Counted from the first letter of the stretch, positions 42,854 through 52,510 are shown. The stretch: 64,000 nt of DNA from Acidobacteriota bacterium (GCA_019639195.1 JAHBSI010000002.1:62001-126000); one strand, 5' to 3'. Made by a program: numbers and translations. The notes: generated by a model from the sequence alone, not told the origin.

Positions 42854-43588
42854 TCACGGCCTTTCGCCGATATGGATCGCCGCGATGCCGCCGGTAAGGT
42901 TGCGATACCGTACATTCACAAAGCCTGTTCTTTCCATCAAGGCTGCCAGTTCCTTTTGCGGCGGAAAACCACGAACGGAATCGGGCAGATACTCATATGC
43001 TCCACGCGAACCGCTCACAAGGCCGCCGATACGCGGCAGAATTCGCGTGAAATAGAGATCAAAAGCCTGACGAATACCGGGAATAACGGGCTGTGAGAAC
43101 TCGAGCACGACAAGCTTGCCTTTTGGCCTCAGGATCCGAAATAGCTCAGCAAGGCCGTTCTCGACATTCGGCAGATTTCGCAGGCCGAAGGCGATAGTGG
43201 CTGCTTCAAAACCTCCATCGCAAAAGGGCAGTTCCATCGCGTCGGCCTCAATAAGCGGGATCGTCTTCTTTGCCGTTGAGACCTTGTGCTGTGCGATCTT
43301 AAGCATTGGCCGGCAAAAGTCTGTGCCCGCGATCGAAGCCTTTGCCCCCGAAGCAAGTTCGAGCGAGAGATCGCCGGTTCCGCATGCGATATCAAGCACG
43401 CTTGCCGAAGCGTCGTCTAGGATCGGGCGAAGTTCATTCGCCACCTTTCGCCGCCAGCCTTTGTCAATATTCAGCGAGAGGAGATGGTTGAGAAGATCGT
43501 AACGCGACGCGATACCGCCGAACATTTCTCGGACGGCACGCGAATGCTCGGCCTCGCGGAGTGATCGGCTCGTTTCGGCAGCGTTCAT
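42854..43588 (-). CDS. ubiE: UbiE/MenG methyltransferase (quinone synthesis)
   Basis: A 244-residue SAM-dependent C-methyltransferase of the UbiE/MenG family, which completes menaquinone (and ubiquinone) synthesis. It has MFGGIASRYDLLNHLLSLNI (23-42), the SAM motif VLDIACGTGDLSLELA (about 63-78), and a late ATIAFGLRNLPN stretch. It overlaps the preceding M16-like gene by 4 bases and is probably co-transcribed. With menaquinone expected in this phylum, the MenG activity is the likelier one. Confidence 0.92.
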   Translation of the reverse strand: MNAAETSRSLREAEHSRAVREMFGGIASRYDLLNHLLSLNIDKGWRRKVANELRPILDDASASVLDIACGTGDLSLELASGAKASIAGTDFCRPMLKIAQHKVSTAKKTIPLIEADAMELPFCDGGFEAATIAFGLRNLPNVENGLAELFRILRPKGKLVVLEFSQPVIPGIRQAFDLYFTRILPRIGGLVSGSRGAYEYLPDSVRGFPPQKELAALMERTGFVNVRYRNLTGGIAAIHIGERP

Positions 43589-44889
43589 TTTGCGGGCGGA
43601 ATAACGACAACTACGGCCGCAGGTTCGCCTTGAAGCTTCTTGGCGAAGGCTTGCACATCGCCGAGCGTTACGCCCGAAAGGGCGTCAAGACGAAGTTTAG
43701 GCTCGGGTGTTTTGTAGGTGTCGATGTCAAGCCACAGGTCCATCACATCAAGGTTTTTCCACCGGTCAACAACCGCAGAAAGAGCCTTTGCGAATTCAGC
43801 CTCTGAAACAGGTTCGGCGATTGCGTTTGCGACGAGCTCGGGTGAGTTGATCTTGCCGTTCTCTTTTCCGATGTCATTCGGATCGGCGGTCAGGCCGACG
43901 ACGAATTCGCCAGGCAGAATATGCGGCTCTGAGCGGACAAACACACCTTTTGCAACGGCCTCTGGAATGCGGTTGCGAAGCTTTGACTGCAGGATCTGTG
44001 CATAGACCGCGGCCGCGGGTGCCGTCTTGTCTGCGACAGCAACGCCGCGAAAAGCGGTTCGTGCTTCCGCACTTGTTCCGCCTTTCCATTCGACCGTCGT
44101 AACTTCACTTGCAGGCGGGTCGGGCTGCCGGAATGTTGATGGAACTCGCTTGTCAGATCGCTGCCACGAGCCGAAGAAACGGCGGATCGCTCGACTGGTC
44201 AGGGACCTATCCAAGTTGCCCGCAACGGCGATCGAAGCGTTGTCCGCCCTCAGAAATCTTTCTCTTGCGTCGATAAGATCTGCAAAGTCGATCTCTTTCA
44301 GGCTTTCTTCCGAGCCGTCAACCGGGCGTCCATAAGGGAAGGTTCCAAAGAGTTTTTGTCGGACGATAAGGTCGGCGGCTCGTGCCTCGTCGTTTTCTTG
44401 AGTTTTCAGCTCGGCGAGCAAGCTTGCTTTGAGTTTTGCGGTAGTCTCCTTATCGATCTGTATCGAGCTGACCGCTGCACCCAGCGTTTCGAGCATCCGG
44501 ACCATATTTTCCGGGGTCGATGATGCAGAGATCTCTATGTAGTCGTAATTTGTCGAGATACTTATGTCGCCGCCAAGATCTTCCCTGAAAAAGTCCCGCG
44601 TGCCCTCATTCGGAAAGATGTTCTCCGAAAGCAGCCGCATTACGCCTTCGTGCTTTTGCGGGTCAAATGACGCTCCTGCATGTATCCGGAGACGCACTTC
44701 AACCCTAGGCGAGGCAACCCGGTTCCAAATATAGACCTTCAAACCGTTAAGCAGCGTGTCGGTCTTCGGCTGATCGGCAAGCGTCTGAGCGCCAATGCCG
44801 ATTGAGAGCAGCAAAAGTGCGAAGATCGGCGTGAGAAACGCCGGTCGGCAAATAAATTTAGCGGTTATGGATATTAGGTTGCGAGTCAT
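43585..44889 (-). CDS. M16-family peptidase-like protein lacking the zinc motif
   Basis: A 434-residue exported protein if the ATG at 44,889 is used, which begins a signal peptide (PAFLTPIFALLLLSIGIGAQ). The start of the mature part (LLNGLKVYIWNR, then EVRLRIHAGASFD) is M16-like, and the following segment where active members have HxxEH reads RLLSEN, with neither His pair. A C-terminal M16 domain is also present. It is therefore a non-catalytic M16 member, normally the partner of an active subunit; no partner is in the window. It overlaps ubiE. Confidence 0.75.
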   Translation of the reverse strand: MTRNLISITAKFICRPAFLTPIFALLLLSIGIGAQTLADQPKTDTLLNGLKVYIWNRVASPRVEVRLRIHAGASFDPQKHEGVMRLLSENIFPNEGTRDFFREDLGGDISISTNYDYIEISASSTPENMVRMLETLGAAVSSIQIDKETTAKLKASLLAELKTQENDEARAADLIVRQKLFGTFPYGRPVDGSEESLKEIDFADLIDARERFLRADNASIAVAGNLDRSLTSRAIRRFFGSWQRSDKRVPSTFRQPDPPASEVTTVEWKGGTSAEARTAFRGVAVADKTAPAAAVYAQILQSKLRNRIPEAVAKGVFVRSEPHILPGEFVVGLTADPNDIGKENGKINSPELVANAIAEPVSEAEFAKALSAVVDRWKNLDVMDLWLDIDTYKTPEPKLRLDALSGVTLGDVQAFAKKLQGEPAAVVVVIPPAK

Positions 44890-45085
44890 TAAGCCATTAG
44901 TTGCAAGAAATGCTGTCCGATGTTGCCAAGCAGCCGCGTCGATACGTTCTGCCACCACATTTTTTAGTAACTTCTGATGAAATTTTGACAGGGAGCAGGC
45001 ATCGCGTCAAACGAATAAGTCATCTATGAAGTCAGTGGGCTTAAACGCCTGAACTCTAAACTGTTTCTGCGAAGAAAAAATGCGC

Positions 45086-45114
45086 TTAAGAATTTGCGGA
45101 AAAAGGGTTATAAT
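45086..45114 (+). promoter_or_regulatory. Candidate sigma-70 promoter of the TonB-like gene
   Basis: TTAAGA (45,086-45,091), 17 bases, then a perfect TATAAT (45,109-45,114). It is 52 bases before the ATG of the TonB-like gene. Confidence 0.55.
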
Positions 45115-45166
45115 CAAGGGTTGATGTTGACCGCCTTCGGCGTCTACACGGTAAGGCCGACGGCAT

Positions 45167-46459
45167 ATGAGAAAAGAGATGGGAAAGATCGTCAAATATT
45201 GCAGCGCTTGTGATGCAGATTGGGCCGAGAAATTTGGCTTTTGTCCGACTTGCGGCTCAACACTACAAGCATTTGAACTGAAACCGATCGAGAAGAGTGC
45301 CGATCCGGTTCCGACAGAGGTCAGAGCTCGGGTTACGGGACCGCTCGAAATGCCTGAGCCCGAACCTCCTCCGTTCATTGCGGAACCGGCCTTCGAGGCC
45401 GCTCCCGAGGTCGCAGCTGTCGAGGCTGAGCCGGAGCCGATCGTCGAATCTTTGCCTGCGGTTAAGCCGGAGCCTCAAGTTCCCGCGGCGCCCGTTTTTG
45501 TTTCGAAAGCGATGGATGCCGATCCCAAGCCGCCTGTGACTGAAGGTTATGTCGATGACGGATTGTTTCACGTTACCGTCATCGAGGAAAAGGACGTTGC
45601 AAAGCGGAATTGGCTCTTGCTTGGTGCGACATTTCTCGTAACTGCAACGCTTTTGACCGGCATCGTAGCGAATCTGTTCAGCCAAAGCCTTGACATCGAT
45701 GCGATCAACGATGAGATCTCGCGCGCAAGCCTGATCGACCTCGATCCAATGACGGTCGAGGAAGAGCAGCAGAAGAAAGAAAAGGATGATGCCGGCGGCG
45801 GCGGCGGCGGCGGACGTGAGGAAAAGACGCCTGCCTCCCGAGGTGACCTTGCAGACCAGACGCAGAACCCGATAAGGCCGCCTGACGCGAAGGTTCCAAG
45901 GCTCGATGATCCGGCGTTGGTGCTTCCCCCGCCTTCAACTAAGGGCAACAAAAAGTTTGATAAGCAATACGGCGTTTGGGGCGATCCGAACAGCCAGTAC
46001 ACGACGCTATCGAATGGTGACGGTTCCGGCGGCGGTATCGGAAGCGGACGCGGCACCGGCCAGGGAAGCGGCAACGGCACGGGTGCCGGAAACGGAAATG
46101 GGTCAGGCTTTGGTAACGGCGACGGCGACGGCAATGGGAATGGTAGGGGCGACGGCGACGAAGGGCTTGGTGCACCGCCTGCCTCGGGCCCCAGCTCGGG
46201 GGTAAAGGTTACGTTCAAACCAAAACCGAATTACACCGACGCAGCCCGCCAGAATCAGGTTCAGGGCAAAGTGATGCTCCGCGTCACGTTCCTTGCCTCG
46301 GGCGGGATCGGCAGCATCTCGACGGTAAAGGGATTGCCCTACGGCTTGACCGAACAGGCTATCGCGGCGGCACGCTCCATCCGATTTACGCCTGCGATGG
46401 TCAACGGGATCCGTAAGGATGTGACCAAGAACATCGAATATACGTTCGCGATCTATTGA
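45167..46459 (+). CDS. TonB-like protein with N-terminal zinc ribbon and Gly-rich linker
   Basis: A 430-residue membrane protein. A zinc ribbon opens the chain (CSAC and CPTC, about residues 12-33). A Pro/Glu-rich region leads to one membrane helix (NWLLLGATFLVTATLLTGIV, about 146-165). After it is a Gly/Asn/Asp-rich low-complexity linker (about 280-330) and a TonB C-terminal domain (VTFKPKPNYTDAARQNQVQG and later). So the cytoplasmic part is a zinc ribbon and the periplasmic part a TonB domain, an unusual mix. The ATG at 45,179 is an alternative start. Confidence 0.8.
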   Translation: MRKEMGKIVKYCSACDADWAEKFGFCPTCGSTLQAFELKPIEKSADPVPTEVRARVTGPLEMPEPEPPPFIAEPAFEAAPEVAAVEAEPEPIVESLPAVKPEPQVPAAPVFVSKAMDADPKPPVTEGYVDDGLFHVTVIEEKDVAKRNWLLLGATFLVTATLLTGIVANLFSQSLDIDAINDEISRASLIDLDPMTVEEEQQKKEKDDAGGGGGGGREEKTPASRGDLADQTQNPIRPPDAKVPRLDDPALVLPPPSTKGNKKFDKQYGVWGDPNSQYTTLSNGDGSGGGIGSGRGTGQGSGNGTGAGNGNGSGFGNGDGDGNGNGRGDGDEGLGAPPASGPSSGVKVTFKPKPNYTDAARQNQVQGKVMLRVTFLASGGIGSISTVKGLPYGLTEQAIAAARSIRFTPAMVNGIRKDVTKNIEYTFAIY

Positions 46460-46486
46460 TCCGGATCGAGATCCCATAAAAGCAGA

Positions 46487-46516
46487 GAGGCTGCCAAATT
46501 GGGCAGCCTCTTTTTT
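46487..46516 (+). terminator. Terminator between the TonB-like gene and the small zinc-ribbon gene
   Basis: Inverted repeat GAGGCTGCC-AAATTG-GGCAGCCTC followed by six T residues, 28 bases after the TonB-like stop. The convergent gene ends just after it. Confidence 0.85.
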
Positions 46517-46521
46517 GTTTA

Positions 46522-46794
46522 CTAGATAAACACGACGGTTTGCGAGGATGGGATATCGAAGCGCTTTCGGCATCGGACGTTGCGGCAAACAAGCATGTCA
46601 TCGACACGCACCATATAGTCTCTCGACTTCGCGAACTGAGCCTTCTGCTGCTCGTTAAGGCCGCGCGGCAGATCCTTTTTCTTAGTCCGCTTTATCCAAC
46701 GGACATCGTAATCCTGCCGCTCGCGGCAATATGGACAAGAAAAGCTCGCACTCTTGGTTTCCTGACGCTCGTTGAAAATGTCTCGCTCGTTCAT
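46522..46794 (-). CDS. Small zinc-ribbon protein
   Basis: A 90-residue protein if the ATG at 46,794 is used. CPYC (about residues 20-23) and CRNVRC (about 70-75) form a pair of cysteine knuckles, as in small zinc-binding proteins. It is rich in Lys, Arg and Glu. I do not recognise a named family. The upstream in-frame TTG (46,821) would add 9 residues. Confidence 0.55.
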   Translation of the reverse strand: MNERDIFNERQETKSASFSCPYCRERQDYDVRWIKRTKKKDLPRGLNEQQKAQFAKSRDYMVRVDDMLVCRNVRCRKRFDIPSSQTVVFI

Positions 46795-46834
46795 CAGCAA
46801 TATTCTACCACGCGAGCGCAATGGCGGCGTGTGC

Positions 46835-47125
46835 CTATTCGGCGATCTCTCTCAGATATTGAAAGCTGAATATTCCCGAATCGTGCTGATCAGAAAATAC
46901 GAAGTTGAGCGCGTATCTGCCGACAACTGCGGTAGAGTTTATCTTTATGTCCTCGGGGACGGAACTATCGACGAGCATCTTCGCGCCGGTCCATTCGTTT
47001 ATACACATTGCACAAGGACAACGACGGCGGAGCGTCAACGCATTATAGCGGGTCTCGCTGTCATCCGACCACTTAATTGTGAATTCCGTGTCGGATTCTT
47101 CGATTATCTGTAAAGGTTCGATCAT
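46835..47125 (-). CDS. DUF971 domain protein
   Basis: A 96-residue protein of the DUF971 family. It has FTIKWSDDSE near residues 15-24, the LRRRCPCAMCINEWTG cysteine-rich segment (about 32-47), GRYALNFVFSDQHDSGIF and a final YLRE. The family is small and widespread, and similar to the N-terminal region of gamma-butyrobetaine hydroxylases. Its own function is unknown. Confidence 0.82.
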   Translation of the reverse strand: MIEPLQIIEESDTEFTIKWSDDSETRYNALTLRRRCPCAMCINEWTGAKMLVDSSVPEDIKINSTAVVGRYALNFVFSDQHDSGIFSFQYLREIAE

Positions 47126-47131
47126 TTCTCT

Positions 47132-47824
47132 TTAGCTTGCGGTCATATTCTTGGGAAACACCTGACGATAAGCGACAAGATTTGTCGCCAAAACTATCGG
47201 GATCACGAGATATAGGCCTACGCAAAATGCGAGGTAGCCAAGCACGGTTAGGCCGATATTCACGGTGATCAGGCCTGCGACACCGCTAAGGTTCTTGAGT
47301 GTTGCACGGGCACTCAGTTTTATTGCGTCCAAGGACGAAAGGCCTTTATCCACGATCAGCGGGAACACGAACATCAAAAGCGAATGTATCGCGACCATCA
47401 ATAATGCGATGATCGCGTCCACCACCAGTGCTCCCAGGAAGACCGGAAGGATCTCATCCGGACTTATCCGGCCGCCGGAAACTGCAAGAGCGATCAACGG
47501 CAGATAGATCGTCAGTAGCATTACGACGACGTAAATGAGTACCGGCACGAAAATGAATACGACGGCGAGAATACTTTTGCCAAAATACTCAAACCCAGCC
47601 CACAGATCGTCGAATTGTGCCCGGCCGCCATCAAAAACCCGAAGGAATGCCCTCATGATCCCGCAGAGCATTGCGCCGAGCAGGATGTAGACACTGAATC
47701 CACCGATAAACATCCCGACGACAGTTATCGCAAAGAGCAGCCAATAATCCTGCTTTATTAGTTCAAATCCCTCTTTGACACAATCAATCGGGCGGATCTG
47801 CCCGGTCGTAAACTCCGGCTGCAT
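47132..47824 (-). CDS. Multi-pass membrane protein, unknown family
   Basis: A 230-residue membrane protein with about five or six hydrophobic segments (for example WLLFAITVVGMFIGGFSVYI near 28-47) and a cytoplasmic loop around DGGRAQFDDLWAGFEYFGKS. This loop is similar to those of DUF975/YciC-type membrane proteins, so that is a possible family. No catalytic motif was seen. It lies between the phosphorylase gene and DUF971 on the same strand. Confidence 0.65.
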   Translation of the reverse strand: MQPEFTTGQIRPIDCVKEGFELIKQDYWLLFAITVVGMFIGGFSVYILLGAMLCGIMRAFLRVFDGGRAQFDDLWAGFEYFGKSILAVVFIFVPVLIYVVVMLLTIYLPLIALAVSGGRISPDEILPVFLGALVVDAIIALLMVAIHSLLMFVFPLIVDKGLSSLDAIKLSARATLKNLSGVAGLITVNIGLTVLGYLAFCVGLYLVIPIVLATNLVAYRQVFPKNMTAS

Positions 47825-47844
47825 AAGAATCGCTCCCTAACAGG

Positions 47845-50022
47845 TCAATGTCTATAGATCCGTTCGAGGTAGTCGCCGACCATTCGATCTGTGGAAAAAT
47901 GAGGCGTCAGGGTGCCGATCGCCTCCCGCATCATACTGATCCAGCGTTTGCGGAGGCCGTCTTCGAATTCGTAATACGCCGGGATGACCTGCGTCTCCAG
48001 AGTGCTGTACAGGAATTCTGCGTCCTGCCTGTCGATCTCTTCATCAGTGCCGGCGGCTTCCATTCCGCCGATCGCAAAGCCGTTCTTGCCGTTATAGCCC
48101 TCGATCCACCAGCCGTCGAGAATTGAAAAGTTAAGAGCTCCGTTCATCGCGGCCTTCATTCCGCTCGTGCCGCTTGCTTCCATCGGACGACGGGGGACGT
48201 TCATCCAAACATCCACGCCGCGGACAAGGTAGCGAGCGACCTCCTGATCATAATCTTCGATGAAGACGGCTCGCCGCTGCCAGTTCGAGTCGCTGTTGAT
48301 CCTGAGCAGTTCCTGCAGGACCGATTTGCCGACCTTGTCCTGCGGATGAGCCTTTCCTGCAAAGACGAACTGAACGGGACGTTCTTCGTCATCGACCATC
48401 TTCAAGAGTCGCGGAAGGTCTGAAAAGATCAGGTCCCAACGCTTGTATTCTGCAACACGCCGGGCGAATCCGATCGTGAGGACCTCAGACGAGAAGAGCG
48501 TTGCCGTGTCTTCATTCTCGTGGATGGTTTCGACGGTACCGGCGTCCTTTGTAGCTGTTCTGCGGCGTACGTACGAGATCAGAAGGCCCTTGAGAGCCTG
48601 ATGGGCCCTCCAAATATCCTCGTCCGGGATGTTCCAGACCGCCTTCGCCCATTTGTCCGGATCAGCCACTGCCTCGTGCCAATCGGCACCGAGTTCGCGG
48701 CAGTAAAGGTTTTGGAAGAGCGGTGCGATCCAGGTCGGTGCGTGCACGCCATTTGTAACCGAGGTTATTGGGACCGCTTCTGCATCGGAAAGGCCGGGGA
48801 ACATCTTTAGCCAAAGTCCCCGCGACACATGGCCGTGTTTCTCGCTCACACCGTTCGAAGAGCGGCACATTCGGATCGCAAGCGGCGTCATTCCAAAATA
48901 TTCTTTGTCGTCAGAAAGATTCGCACGACCGAGGGCCAGGAATTCATTGTTCGAGATCTTCAGCGAACGCAGATATTCCTCGCTAAAACATTCAAGAAGC
49001 AAACCGGGCTCAAACGTGTCATTGCCCGCAGCGACCGGCGTGTGCGTTGTGAACACGCATTTGTCACGAACGGCTTGGATAGCATCAGCAAAGTTCTTAT
49101 CCGGATTTGCGGCAAGAAACTCATAGGCGAGTTCGAGCGTTGAGAAGCCCGCGTGGCCTTCGTTCAGGTGATAAACGTCAGGGTCCATGCCCAATGCCCG
49201 CAGGAGACGTACGCCGCCAATTCCCAGGACCTTTTCCTGAACGATCCGTGTCTCAGAATCGCCGCCGTACAAATGTCCAGTAATGAGCCGATCTACCTCG
49301 GCGTTCTCCGGGACGTTCGTATCGAGGAGATAGAGCGAGATCCGTCCGATGTTTGCAAGCCAGGCCTGACAGACGACCTCACGGCCGCGAATATGGACGG
49401 AGACGGTCAGCCGCGAGCCGTCGTCTCTAAGAACGGGCGAGAGAGCAAGCTCCGTTTCGAAAAGGTCGTTATAAGTTTCCTCTTGCCAGCCCTCGTGATT
49501 TACGTGCTGGCGGAAGAATCCAAAGCGGTAAAAGAGTCCGATCGCGGTTAGCGGAAGGTTAAGATCGCTCGCCGATTTAAGGTGGTCACCGGCAAGAATG
49601 CCGAGGCCGCCCGAGTATATCGGCAGAGAATTGTGAACGCCGTATTCTGCACAAAAATATGCGATCTTTGGAGTCGGAGCGAGTGCCGTGCCTTCGTTTA
49701 CCGGTACCGAAAGATACGCCGCCTGCCGAGCTGCAAACTGATGAAGCCGCCCAACATACGCCGGATCACACGCACGAAGCCACAGCCGAAAGCTCTCAAC
49801 ATTCTCAAGGAAGACCCGCGGCCGCTGCTCGCTATTGTCCCAAAAACGCGAGTCGAGATCGCGAAATAACGCAACGCCCTCCGGCTGCCACGACCAATAG
49901 AAATTCATTGAGATCTCGAAAAGCGGGCGAAGAGGTTCCGGAATCCGGCGGTCGATGTTGAAATCCTTTCGAAAAATGGTTGTAGGAGTGTCTTGCTGTG
50001 CTTCTTGCGCGGTTTCGCTCAT
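47845..50022 (-). CDS. glgP: Alpha-glucan (glycogen/maltodextrin) phosphorylase
   Basis: A 725-residue glucan phosphorylase of the short type. It begins with a DUF3417-like domain (PLFEISMNFYWSWQPEG, about 34-50). The catalytic core has AYFCAEYGVHNSLPIYSGGL (about 125-145) and the PLP-binding region near residues 625-640 (RRPMEASGTSGMKAAMNG). It releases glucose-1-phosphate from glycogen with phosphate. It has its own start, ATG at 50,022, with no obvious operon partner. Confidence 0.92.
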   Translation of the reverse strand: MSETAQEAQQDTPTTIFRKDFNIDRRIPEPLRPLFEISMNFYWSWQPEGVALFRDLDSRFWDNSEQRPRVFLENVESFRLWLRACDPAYVGRLHQFAARQAAYLSVPVNEGTALAPTPKIAYFCAEYGVHNSLPIYSGGLGILAGDHLKSASDLNLPLTAIGLFYRFGFFRQHVNHEGWQEETYNDLFETELALSPVLRDDGSRLTVSVHIRGREVVCQAWLANIGRISLYLLDTNVPENAEVDRLITGHLYGGDSETRIVQEKVLGIGGVRLLRALGMDPDVYHLNEGHAGFSTLELAYEFLAANPDKNFADAIQAVRDKCVFTTHTPVAAGNDTFEPGLLLECFSEEYLRSLKISNNEFLALGRANLSDDKEYFGMTPLAIRMCRSSNGVSEKHGHVSRGLWLKMFPGLSDAEAVPITSVTNGVHAPTWIAPLFQNLYCRELGADWHEAVADPDKWAKAVWNIPDEDIWRAHQALKGLLISYVRRRTATKDAGTVETIHENEDTATLFSSEVLTIGFARRVAEYKRWDLIFSDLPRLLKMVDDEERPVQFVFAGKAHPQDKVGKSVLQELLRINSDSNWQRRAVFIEDYDQEVARYLVRGVDVWMNVPRRPMEASGTSGMKAAMNGALNFSILDGWWIEGYNGKNGFAIGGMEAAGTDEEIDRQDAEFLYSTLETQVIPAYYEFEDGLRKRWISMMREAIGTLTPHFSTDRMVGDYLERIYRH

Positions 50023-50095
50023 AATTATGGCTTGAAGGGTATTGAACGAATATAGCGAACGAGAAAGTTAAGAGCAAGATTGCCGGCCGGCAGGA

Positions 50096-50638
50096 TCAGA
50101 ACGCCTGTGATGCCAAAAAGAGGTCGGCGTGAGCCTGGCGAAAGAAAACGAGAGTCACGAGATCAAGGGTTTGATCGCTCGACAGGAATGTCTTTATTGC
50201 CGTGGAAGAGACTTCGGCCGCCCTATCCTTTGGGTAATGGAAGGTGCCGGTCGAGATCGCAGGAAACGCGATCGATGAGAGGCGATATTCTGCCGCCAAC
50301 GCTAGGGAGTTCGTGTAAGCTGCCGCGAGAAGTTCATCATCCTTGCCGTTATTTAGCCCGAACTGCGGGCCGACGGTATGGATCACAAAGGTTGCCGGGA
50401 GCTCGCCGGCGGCCGTGATGACGGCCTCACCGACAGGCAATCCGTTCGGAAAACGCGTCTCTCTGATCTTCCGGCATTCTGCGAGGATCGTTGGGCCGCC
50501 GGCCAAATGTATCGCACCGTCAACACCGCCTCCGCCAAGCAATGTCGGATCTGCCGCATTAACGATCGCATCGGTCGCCTGCTTTGTCAGATCGCCGACG
50601 ATCACGCTAACACGGCCGTCCAGAAAGGAGTGCTTCAC
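50096..50638 (-). CDS. Macrodomain protein, O-acetyl-ADP-ribose deacetylase type
   Basis: A 180-residue macrodomain. It opens with VSVIVGDLTKQATDAIVNAA, then GGGGVDGAIHLAGG (about 35-48), typical of YmdB-like ADP-ribose hydrolases, and has VIHTVGPQF and FPAISTGTFHYP. It should act on O-acetyl-ADP-ribose or ADP-ribosylated molecules. It ends before the glgP gene on the same strand and is directly downstream of a DoxX-like gene. Confidence 0.88.
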   Translation of the reverse strand: MKHSFLDGRVSVIVGDLTKQATDAIVNAADPTLLGGGGVDGAIHLAGGPTILAECRKIRETRFPNGLPVGEAVITAAGELPATFVIHTVGPQFGLNNGKDDELLAAAYTNSLALAAEYRLSSIAFPAISTGTFHYPKDRAAEVSSTAIKTFLSSDQTLDLVTLVFFRQAHADLFLASQAF

Positions 50639-50642
50639 ACGG

Positions 50643-51323
50643 TCATTCTTGCACAGATGTCGCCGAGTGCGATAGATTGCCGACCGGCATCAGCCAATAG
50701 TGGATCGCAACAACGAGCCCGAATGCCGCCCCAAGCACGACCAGCACGAGCGTCGATTTGAAATAGTCCGGCAGATTGCCGAGCCTGAGCGACCACGCGA
50801 GAAGTCCGCAGAGAATTCCGCCCAGAGCGAATACCGCTGGGATCAAAAACAGCTGGAGCTTGAATCGTCGGGTCCGATCCTTGCGGGTAAAGAAAATGAT
50901 CGGTTTCAGGCGATCGTATTCCCACGCGACCATAAACGTTCCTGCGAGTGCCATCAAGATCGTGATCAGCCAGGTGCCAACAAACCCGACAGCGTTCGTT
51001 AGAACTGCGATGTTCACGATGATCGGAAAGAACAGCAACGCGCCGAAGTGCGACGTTCGCGGGATCAGAAGCAGAATGGAGGCCATTAGCTGCGACCAGC
51101 CGATAAATTCGTAATAGTAGCCGGTGTTGAGTAGTGCGTTGAAATAATGGCCGACGGGGTTCGAGTCCGGCAGCCGAGTGAAAGGCTGGTGCAGGATCTT
51201 CGGGATACTCGGTGGAATGAATCCGACCGCAATTATGCACCGTGTAAAGGCCGCAAACAGCTGCATCCACCATCTTTGCGTCACCGCTGCGTGAAGTTCG
51301 TCCAAAGTGTGTTCGATCCGCAT
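50643..51323 (-). CDS. DoxX-like membrane protein
   Basis: A 226-residue membrane protein with about five hydrophobic segments. The region FTRCIIAVGFIPPSIPKIL (about 26-44) followed by YYYEFIGWSQLMASILLLIP is DoxX-like. It is 4 bases from the macrodomain gene and probably co-transcribed. The function of this branch of the family is not known. Confidence 0.65.
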   Translation of the reverse strand: MRIEHTLDELHAAVTQRWWMQLFAAFTRCIIAVGFIPPSIPKILHQPFTRLPDSNPVGHYFNALLNTGYYYEFIGWSQLMASILLLIPRTSHFGALLFFPIIVNIAVLTNAVGFVGTWLITILMALAGTFMVAWEYDRLKPIIFFTRKDRTRRFKLQLFLIPAVFALGGILCGLLAWSLRLGNLPDYFKSTLVLVVLGAAFGLVVAIHYWLMPVGNLSHSATSVQE

Positions 51324-51369
51324 AATGTTTCTATAACGTCAATAAGCCGATAAAAAGTTCCGAGTGTTT

Positions 51370-51397
51370 TTGGCACTGGCGGCTTTTTCGGTAAGAT
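51370..51397 (+). promoter_or_regulatory. Candidate promoter of mtnA
   Basis: TTGGCA, 16 bases, then TAAGAT, just upstream of the GTG at 51,419 and the ATG at 51,455. Confidence 0.4.
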
Positions 51398-51454
51398 TCT
51401 TACTTTGACCGAAACAGCGTGAATGCCTGTATCCGTCAAGTAAGGCGTAATTCT

Positions 51455-52510
51455 ATGAAACTTAGTATCATTCCGGTCCGACGAAGCGATGCTGGCGTCG
51501 AAATGCTCGATCAGCGGCTGCTGCCTACTGAAGAGAAGTGGCTCACCTTGAAAACATACGACGATGTTGCGAAAGGCATCAAAGATATGGTCGTCCGTGG
51601 AGCTCCCGCGATCGGAGTTTCTGCGGCTTACGGAATGGCACTTGCGGCGACGGCCTTTGTCGGCACAACGGTCGCAGATCTTGAGGAAGAACTTGATTTC
51701 GCAGGCGATGTGTTAGGAAAGACACGCCCGACAGCAGTAAATCTTTTCTGGGCGATCGACCGAATGAAAGCCGCGTTCCAGCGTGCAAAGGCGGAAGGCA
51801 AGAGCGTTCTCGAGATCAAAGCGATACTCGAAGCTGAGGCAAAGGCGATCCACGACGAAGATATCGAGGCCCAGCGGCTGATCGCAAAATTCGGCGGCGA
51901 GCTGATCGAAGATAATTCAACGGTCCTGACCCATTGTAACGCCGGAGCTTTAGCGACCGGCGGTGTTTGGGGCACTGCTCTCGGCGTGATACGTGGTGCG
52001 GTCGATCAGGGCAAGCATATTTCCGTCATCGCGGACGAAACTCGCCCGTATCTGCAGGGAGCAAGGCTCACAGCTTGGGAATTGATGGAAGACGACATTC
52101 CCGTCACCCTCATCACGGATAATATGAGCGGCCACGTGATGAAAAAAGGCCGAGTACAAGCCGTGGTCGTCGGCAGCGACCGCATCGCGGCCAATGGTGA
52201 CGTAGCAAACAAGATCGGCACGTATATGGTCGCTGTTCTGGCGAAAAGGCACAATATTCCGTTCTATGTCGCGGCCCCGCTCTCGACGGTCGATCTGAAC
52301 TGCCCGACCGGTGACGATATCCCGATCGAAGAACGCGATCGCTCCGAGATCACACATGTAAAAGATCATCAACTCGCTCCCGATGGCGTCGGGATCACGA
52401 ATTATGCCTTCGACGTGACGCCGAACGATCTCGTGACCGCTATCATCACCGAAAAAGGCGTAGCACGAGCCCCTTACATCGAGAGCTTGAAGGCTCAGTT
52501 CGAGCAGTAG
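51455..52510 (+). CDS. mtnA: S-methyl-5-thioribose-1-phosphate isomerase
   Basis: A 351-residue MtnA/eIF2B-family isomerase of the methionine salvage pathway. It converts methylthioribose-1-phosphate to the ribulose form. The catalytic Cys lies in [20 protein letters not shown] and the Asp in [20 protein letters not shown]. An earlier segment [17 protein letters not shown] is the substrate loop. I chose the ATG at 51,455, which has an AAGG site upstream, over the GTG at 51,419. Confidence 0.93.
   Translation: MKLSIIPVRRSDAGVEMLDQRLLPTEEKWLTLKTYDDVAKGIKDMVVRGAPAIGVSAAYGMALAATAFVGTTVADLEEELDFAGDVLGKTRPTAVNLFWAIDRMKAAFQRAKAEGKSVLEIKAILEAEAKAIHDEDIEAQRLIAKFGGELIEDNSTVLTHCNAGALATGGVWGTALGVIRGAVDQGKHISVIADETRPYLQGARLTAWELMEDDIPVTLITDNMSGHVMKKGRVQAVVVGSDRIAANGDVANKIGTYMVAVLAKRHNIPFYVAAPLSTVDLNCPTGDDIPIEERDRSEITHVKDHQLAPDGVGITNYAFDVTPNDLVTAIITEKGVARAPYIESLKAQFEQ

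Noticed and set aside
45780..46180. GC-rich repeats that might be a DNA-level repeat array
   Set aside because: They are fully explained by the Gly/Asn/Asp-rich linker of the TonB-like protein, and the units vary in length and order.
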